Source: DATJZH01 sp052146815 (GTDB lineage: Bacteria > Actinomycetota > Actinomycetes > Streptosporangiales > Streptosporangiaceae). From it: a stretch of 9,462 bases of DNA. The notes under the pieces were generated by a model. The model had not been told where the DNA came from. It did no database searches and was given only the letters and a program-made list of their open reading frames with translations. This document shows, one piece after another, positions 6,747 through 9,462 of this stretch; within the stretch, counting starts at the first letter, position 1, and every line of letters begins with the position of its first letter. Made by a program: the position numbers and the translations under genes. Location: contig JBKQMG010000008.1 in NCBI GenBank assembly GCA_052146815.1, forward strand, positions 1-9,462, in the 5' to 3' direction.

Positions 6747-7249
6747 GTGCCTGTTCTCATCCGTGCCGCCCGCCAGGCCGACGACCGGTCGCTGGCTGCC
6801 CTCGATGCCGAGGTATGGCCTCCGGAATTGTGGGTGGTACCCCCTCAGCCGACGAGCGAGCCGTTCTTCGGTGCCCGCCGGAGCCCGGAGGACGTACTCG
6901 TGGCTGAGGAAGGGGATGTCCTGCTGGGGTACGCCAGGCTGGGCCGCCACATGCCGATCGAGGCCAACGCGCACGTGCTGCACCTCTACGCGCTGGCGGT
7001 GTCACCGGCAGCGCGCGGGCGTCGGGTCGGTTCCGCACTGCTGGACGCGGCGGTCGCCGAGGCCCGGCGGCGCGGCGCCCGCAAGCTGGGACTGCGCGCC
7101 CTGTTGACCAACGGGCACGCTATTGCTCTTTATCTGCGGCACGTTATCTGCGGCACGGCTTCGCGGAGGAGGGCCGTCTCAGGGACGAGATCCGGCTTCC
7201 CGGCGGCAGCTACGCTGATGACGTCTGGATGGCGCTAGCGCTCATCTGA
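6747..7249 (+). pseudogene. GNAT-family N-acetyltransferase, frameshifted near the C-terminus
   Basis: The product would transfer an acetyl group from acetyl-CoA to an unknown amine. GTG 6747 is preceded by AAGG at 6735-6738 with 8-nt spacing. The fold is clear: VLIRAARQADDRSLAALDAE at the start, HVLHLYALAVSPAARGRRVG (motif A, with the acetyl-CoA-binding RGRRVG at about 90-95) and NGHAIALYLRH (motif B). After this, a 14-bp tandem duplication at 7130-7157 shifts the frame, giving an unrelated tail and a stop at 7236-7238 (163 residues). Removing one 14-bp unit restores ALYLRHGFAEEGRLRDEIRL and then PGGSYADDVWMALALI, with a stop at 7247-7249. The last strand and helix of the GNAT core are thus lost, so the protein is probably inactive. 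The 139 bp before it, after the kinase, hold nothing I can identify. Confidence 0.85.
7130..7157. repeat. Perfect 14-bp tandem duplication in the acetyltransferase gene
   Basis: The unit TTATCTGCGGCACG occurs twice back to back (7130-7143 and 7144-7157) without mismatch. Deleting either copy restores the family-typical RHGFAEEGRL reading frame, so the duplication is the inactivating event and is recent enough not to have diverged. Confidence 0.9.
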
Positions 7250-7334
7250 ACTCCGCTGTCCGGTGAACCAGAAATGCGGCAGCGCTGCGCGGCGGTCCGC
7301 GACCAAACGCCACCGCCCTACTCGGCGCGGAAGC

Positions 7335-9462
<2,128 letters not shown>

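Noticed and set aside
7279..7301. Palindrome GCAGCGCTGC and hairpin CGCGG-CGGT-CCGCG between the convergent GNAT and UvrA-like genes as a terminator
   Set aside because: The stem is only 5 bp with no T-run, and such short dyads are common by chance in GC-rich DNA.

Overview
This is a GC-rich window whose protein families and gene style point to an actinomycete (Actinobacteria with Streptomyces-like codon use and GTG starts). No genus can be named from the sequence. It carries no RNA gene, CRISPR array or complete mobile element.

Layout. Positions 155-1763 (+) hold an apparently healthy two-gene operon: an XRE-type helix-turn-helix/cupin regulator with a likely operator just upstream (120-145), and a zinc-independent quinone-oxidoreductase-like dehydrogenase. 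The dehydrogenase frame runs into the end of an insertion-sequence remnant, which supplies its last codons and its stop. Positions 1744-2094 (-) are the C-terminal third of an IS5-type transposase. Positions 2113-2479 (-) hold a duplicated, frameshifted fragment of a small lipoprotein gene.

Positions 2511-4968 (-) are the remains of a MacB-type export operon. In transcription order it runs: periplasmic adaptor (C-terminal part only), ABC ATPase, FtsX/MacB permease, then the lipoprotein. Genes overlap at stop and start codons, as in a translationally coupled operon, but every one is broken by small indels or truncation. On the other strand, 4975-5097 is the last part of an OmpR-type response regulator, followed at once by its sensor kinase (5114-6607). 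The kinase frame is open, but its second transmembrane helix appears half deleted. The adaptor remnant and the regulator remnant meet head to head at about 4960-4975. The simplest reading is one deletion that removed the adaptor N-terminus, the shared divergent promoter region and most of the regulator gene.

Positions 6747-7249 (+) are a GNAT acetyltransferase gene frameshifted by a perfect 14-bp tandem duplication. Positions 7335-9462 (-) are an intact UvrA-like ABC ATPase (drug-resistance/UvrA2 type) that continues past the window edge and converges on the GNAT gene.

How it fits together. The two ends of the window (regulator-oxidoreductase operon and UvrA-like gene) look functional. The middle, about 1.74-7.25 kb, is a locus in decay: an export system for an unknown lipophilic compound or peptide together with its two-component control, flanked by an IS remnant. 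Several of the inactivating changes are perfect short tandem duplications (4, 5 and 14 bp). I see no convincing previously undescribed system. The informative content is how a known module was dismantled. Sequencing or assembly error remains an alternative for some single-base shifts.
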